From NCBI GenBank assembly GCA_900541285.1, contig UQJA01000048.1, positions 1-14,176 on the forward strand: a stretch of DNA of 14,176 nt. Direction: 5' to 3'. The notes under the pieces were generated by a model, which saw nothing but the letters and a program-made list of their open reading frames with translations, did no database searches and was not told where the DNA came from. Shown one piece after another: positions 13,509-14,176 of the stretch; within the stretch, counting starts at the first letter, position 1, and each line of letters opens with the position of its first letter. The position numbers and the translations under genes were made by a program. The DNA is from an uncultured Collinsella sp. Lineage in GTDB: Bacteria; Actinomycetota; Coriobacteriia; Coriobacteriales; Coriobacteriaceae.

Positions 13509-13803
13509 TTTTAGCTGCCTTTCTCTCTCGTATTTTCTTGTCAAGCAGCTCTATTGCTCCCGGCTTTTTAATGAATTCTCTGTAGCATTCCAATGTCGCC
13601 GCAGCAAGTCTGTCTCTAACATAATCCGGCACGGAATCAAGGTCAAATTCAACATGATCGGTGCGGTCATAGATGATTCCCTCATGTTCAATGCTTTCCG
13701 CTTTTTGTGTACTTCCGTCAAGCTTGACAACCACAATATACTGCGCGGGCTTCGTTCTGCTTTTGTACGCTGCGGAATTTGATTCACCGTTCTTTTGCTT
13801 CAT
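13504..13803 (-). CDS. Hypothetical protein on a putative mobile element
   Basis: A 99-residue protein I do not recognise. It starts MKQKNGESNSAAYKSR, has a predicted beta region (QYIVVVKLDG) and ends in a basic, lysine/arginine-rich helix (LLDKKIRERKAAKN). The start is ATG at 13803, because GGGGG lies seven bases upstream on the minus strand. A longer in-frame extension to 13938 would run through a terminator hairpin and has no ribosome-binding site. Codon use is visibly less GC-rich than in all genes to the left, which fits acquisition from a lower-GC donor such as a clostridial gut bacterium. Upstream lie an extended -10 and a dyad operator. It may be an accessory or regulatory gene of an integrated element; function unknown. 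Confidence 0.65.
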   Translation of the reverse strand: MKQKNGESNSAAYKSRTKPAQYIVVVKLDGSTQKAESIEHEGIIYDRTDHVEFDLDSVPDYVRDRLAAATLECYREFIKKPGAIELLDKKIRERKAAKN

Positions 13804-13825
13804 AATCAATACCCCCATAATTATT

Positions 13826-13851
13826 TGGACTATCGGTCCACCCGCAATATA
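13826..13851 (-). promoter_or_regulatory. Promoter and dyad operator of the minus-strand gene
   Basis: Reading the minus strand, TGC-TATATT (the hexamer is the complement of 13846-13851) forms an extended -10. A dyad TGGAC-TATCG-GTCCA follows at 13826-13840, covering the expected start point. A dyad over the start site is typical of repressor operators such as those of TetR-type proteins; no matching regulator gene is in the window. Confidence 0.5.
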
Positions 13852-13915
13852 GCATAACATCACCGCCTCCGGGCGATGCTCCAGTGCAATTCTGGTGAGT
13901 CCCGCATTCGGACAT

Positions 13916-13950
13916 AAAAAAAGACCCGACTGCTGCAACAGTCAGGTCTT
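13916..13950 (-). terminator. Minus-strand intrinsic terminator
   Basis: A 12-bp stem (13921-13932 with 13939-13950, one G-T pair) with a 6-base loop is followed on the minus strand by seven T (complement of 13916-13922). The T-run is on the minus side only. No minus-strand coding region enters it from the right, so it must end a short transcript or attenuate a leader. Confidence 0.75.
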
Positions 13951-13990
13951 GCGCCCCTCAGGCGATATGGTTTTGCACTATCGATACCAT
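13916..13990 (-). ncRNA. Possible small RNA or attenuator leader
   Basis: A minus-strand promoter (-35 TTGACT, complement of 14020-14025; 17-base spacer; -10 TATGGT, complement of 13997-14002) should start a transcript near 13990. The first hairpin is gatatggt/accatatc (complements of 13986-13993 and 13964-13971, 8 bp perfect). A small cgcc/ggcg stem and then the terminator follow, giving a product of about 75 bases with no ORF. It is either a free small RNA or a terminated leader of the gene at 13504-13803. The tandem 11-bp repeat ccatatcacaa (13987-13997, 13998-14008) overlaps the -10 and may be an operator. Confidence 0.4.
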
Positions 13991-14009
13991 ATCACAACCA
14001 TATCACAAT

Positions 14010-14043
14010 TTGCGCAGACAGTCAAGCCGGCTGGACTGCGCAA
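14010..14043. repeat. Hairpin ahead of the short HTH-like ORF
   Basis: Arms ttgcgcag (14010-14017) and ctgcgcaa (14036-14043) are exact complements around a centre that includes the palindrome agccggct (14025-14032). It overlaps the minus-strand -35 element and ends just before the ribosome-binding site of the ORF at 14059, so it could affect expression in both directions. Confidence 0.45.
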
Positions 14044-14058
14044 GGAAGGATGAGCGCC

Positions 14059-14169
14059 ATGTCTGAAGCTATTGATGTCATTGCCGAGGAAACGGAGGTA
14101 AGCACGACAGAGCTGGCGACGGTGCTGGACGTGTCTGTCCGGCAAACAATAGGTGATATGATAATCTAA
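14059..14169 (+). pseudogene. Short helix-turn-helix-like ORF, probably truncated
   Basis: A 36-residue frame (MSEAIDVIAEETEVSTTELA, then VLDVSVRQTIGDMII) begins at ATG 14059, eight bases after AAGGAAGGA, a very good ribosome-binding site. An in-frame ATG at 14050 sits too close to that site. The stretch TTELATVLDVSVRQT reads like the first two helices of a helix-turn-helix DNA-binding domain, and it then stops at TAA 14167-14169. A domain of this kind normally continues for at least another 20-30 residues, so a frameshift, an insertion or a deletion near 14145-14166 is likely. It could also be a genuine small protein. The intact start region suggests the break is recent. Confidence 0.45.
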
Positions 14170-14176
14170 GCGGCAG

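Noticed and set aside
13804..13938. N-terminal extension of the minus-strand gene at 13504-13803
   Set aside because: It would start with TTG inside a terminator stem, while the ATG at 13803 has a clear GGGGG ribosome-binding site and its own promoter.

Overview
The window looks like the chromosome of a high-GC Gram-positive gut anaerobe of the Coriobacteriia, most probably Collinsella or a close relative. This rests on GC-rich coding sequence with strong Shine-Dalgarno sites, the style of the short palindromic repeats, and a one-piece tmRNA whose tag ends in MALAA. The species is an inference; no database was searched.

Layout. Bases 1-180 hold an unassigned edge and a clear hairpin terminator. 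A 75-bp dyad (181-255) precedes an AAA ATPase with a DUF4143-type C-terminus (275-1639, +). An AraC-type regulator (1704-2708, -) is divergent from two back-to-back ABC exporter-fold half-transporters (2823-4649 and 4650-6407, +). The regulator plus heterodimer arrangement resembles metallophore uptake or efflux loci of the YbtPQ/IrtAB kind. A perfect 15-bp palindrome follows the second half-transporter. Next comes a two-gene metal-transport operon: an 81-aa membrane-anchored protein (DUF6110-like) and a P1B-type ATPase whose transmembrane metal motif reads YSC instead of CPC (6589-8928). A toxin-antitoxin pair follows (RelB/DinJ-like antitoxin with PIN toxin, 9067-9932), with a very good promoter whose -10 element is flanked by two copies of an 8-bp palindrome. 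An unknown acidic protein (9991-10425, -) is convergent to it.

The second half is more housekeeping in nature: tmRNA (ssrA, 10665-11028) with a strong terminator, a 370-bp stretch carrying scrambled copies of the tmRNA 3' end and hairpins, a patatin-like phospholipase (11452-12330), and the rplM-rpsI ribosomal operon with its own promoter and a structured leader (12430-13415).

After rpsI the character changes. An AT-richer stretch (about 13440 to the right edge) contains four GGGCTAAA-type direct repeats, a small minus-strand gene of unknown function with a dyad operator, a promoter-hairpin-terminator unit that could be a small RNA or attenuator, and a short ORF that looks like a cut-off helix-turn-helix protein. 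I read this as the end of a mobile element next to the 3' end of rpsI. The right boundary and the attachment sites lie outside what can be seen here.

No CRISPR array and no complete insertion sequence were seen. tmRNA is the only conventional RNA gene found. The items that best repay checking are the YSC-type metal ATPase with its small partner, the RelB-PIN hybrid toxin-antitoxin pair, the ssrA-derived debris, and the rpsI-adjacent element end with its possible small RNA.
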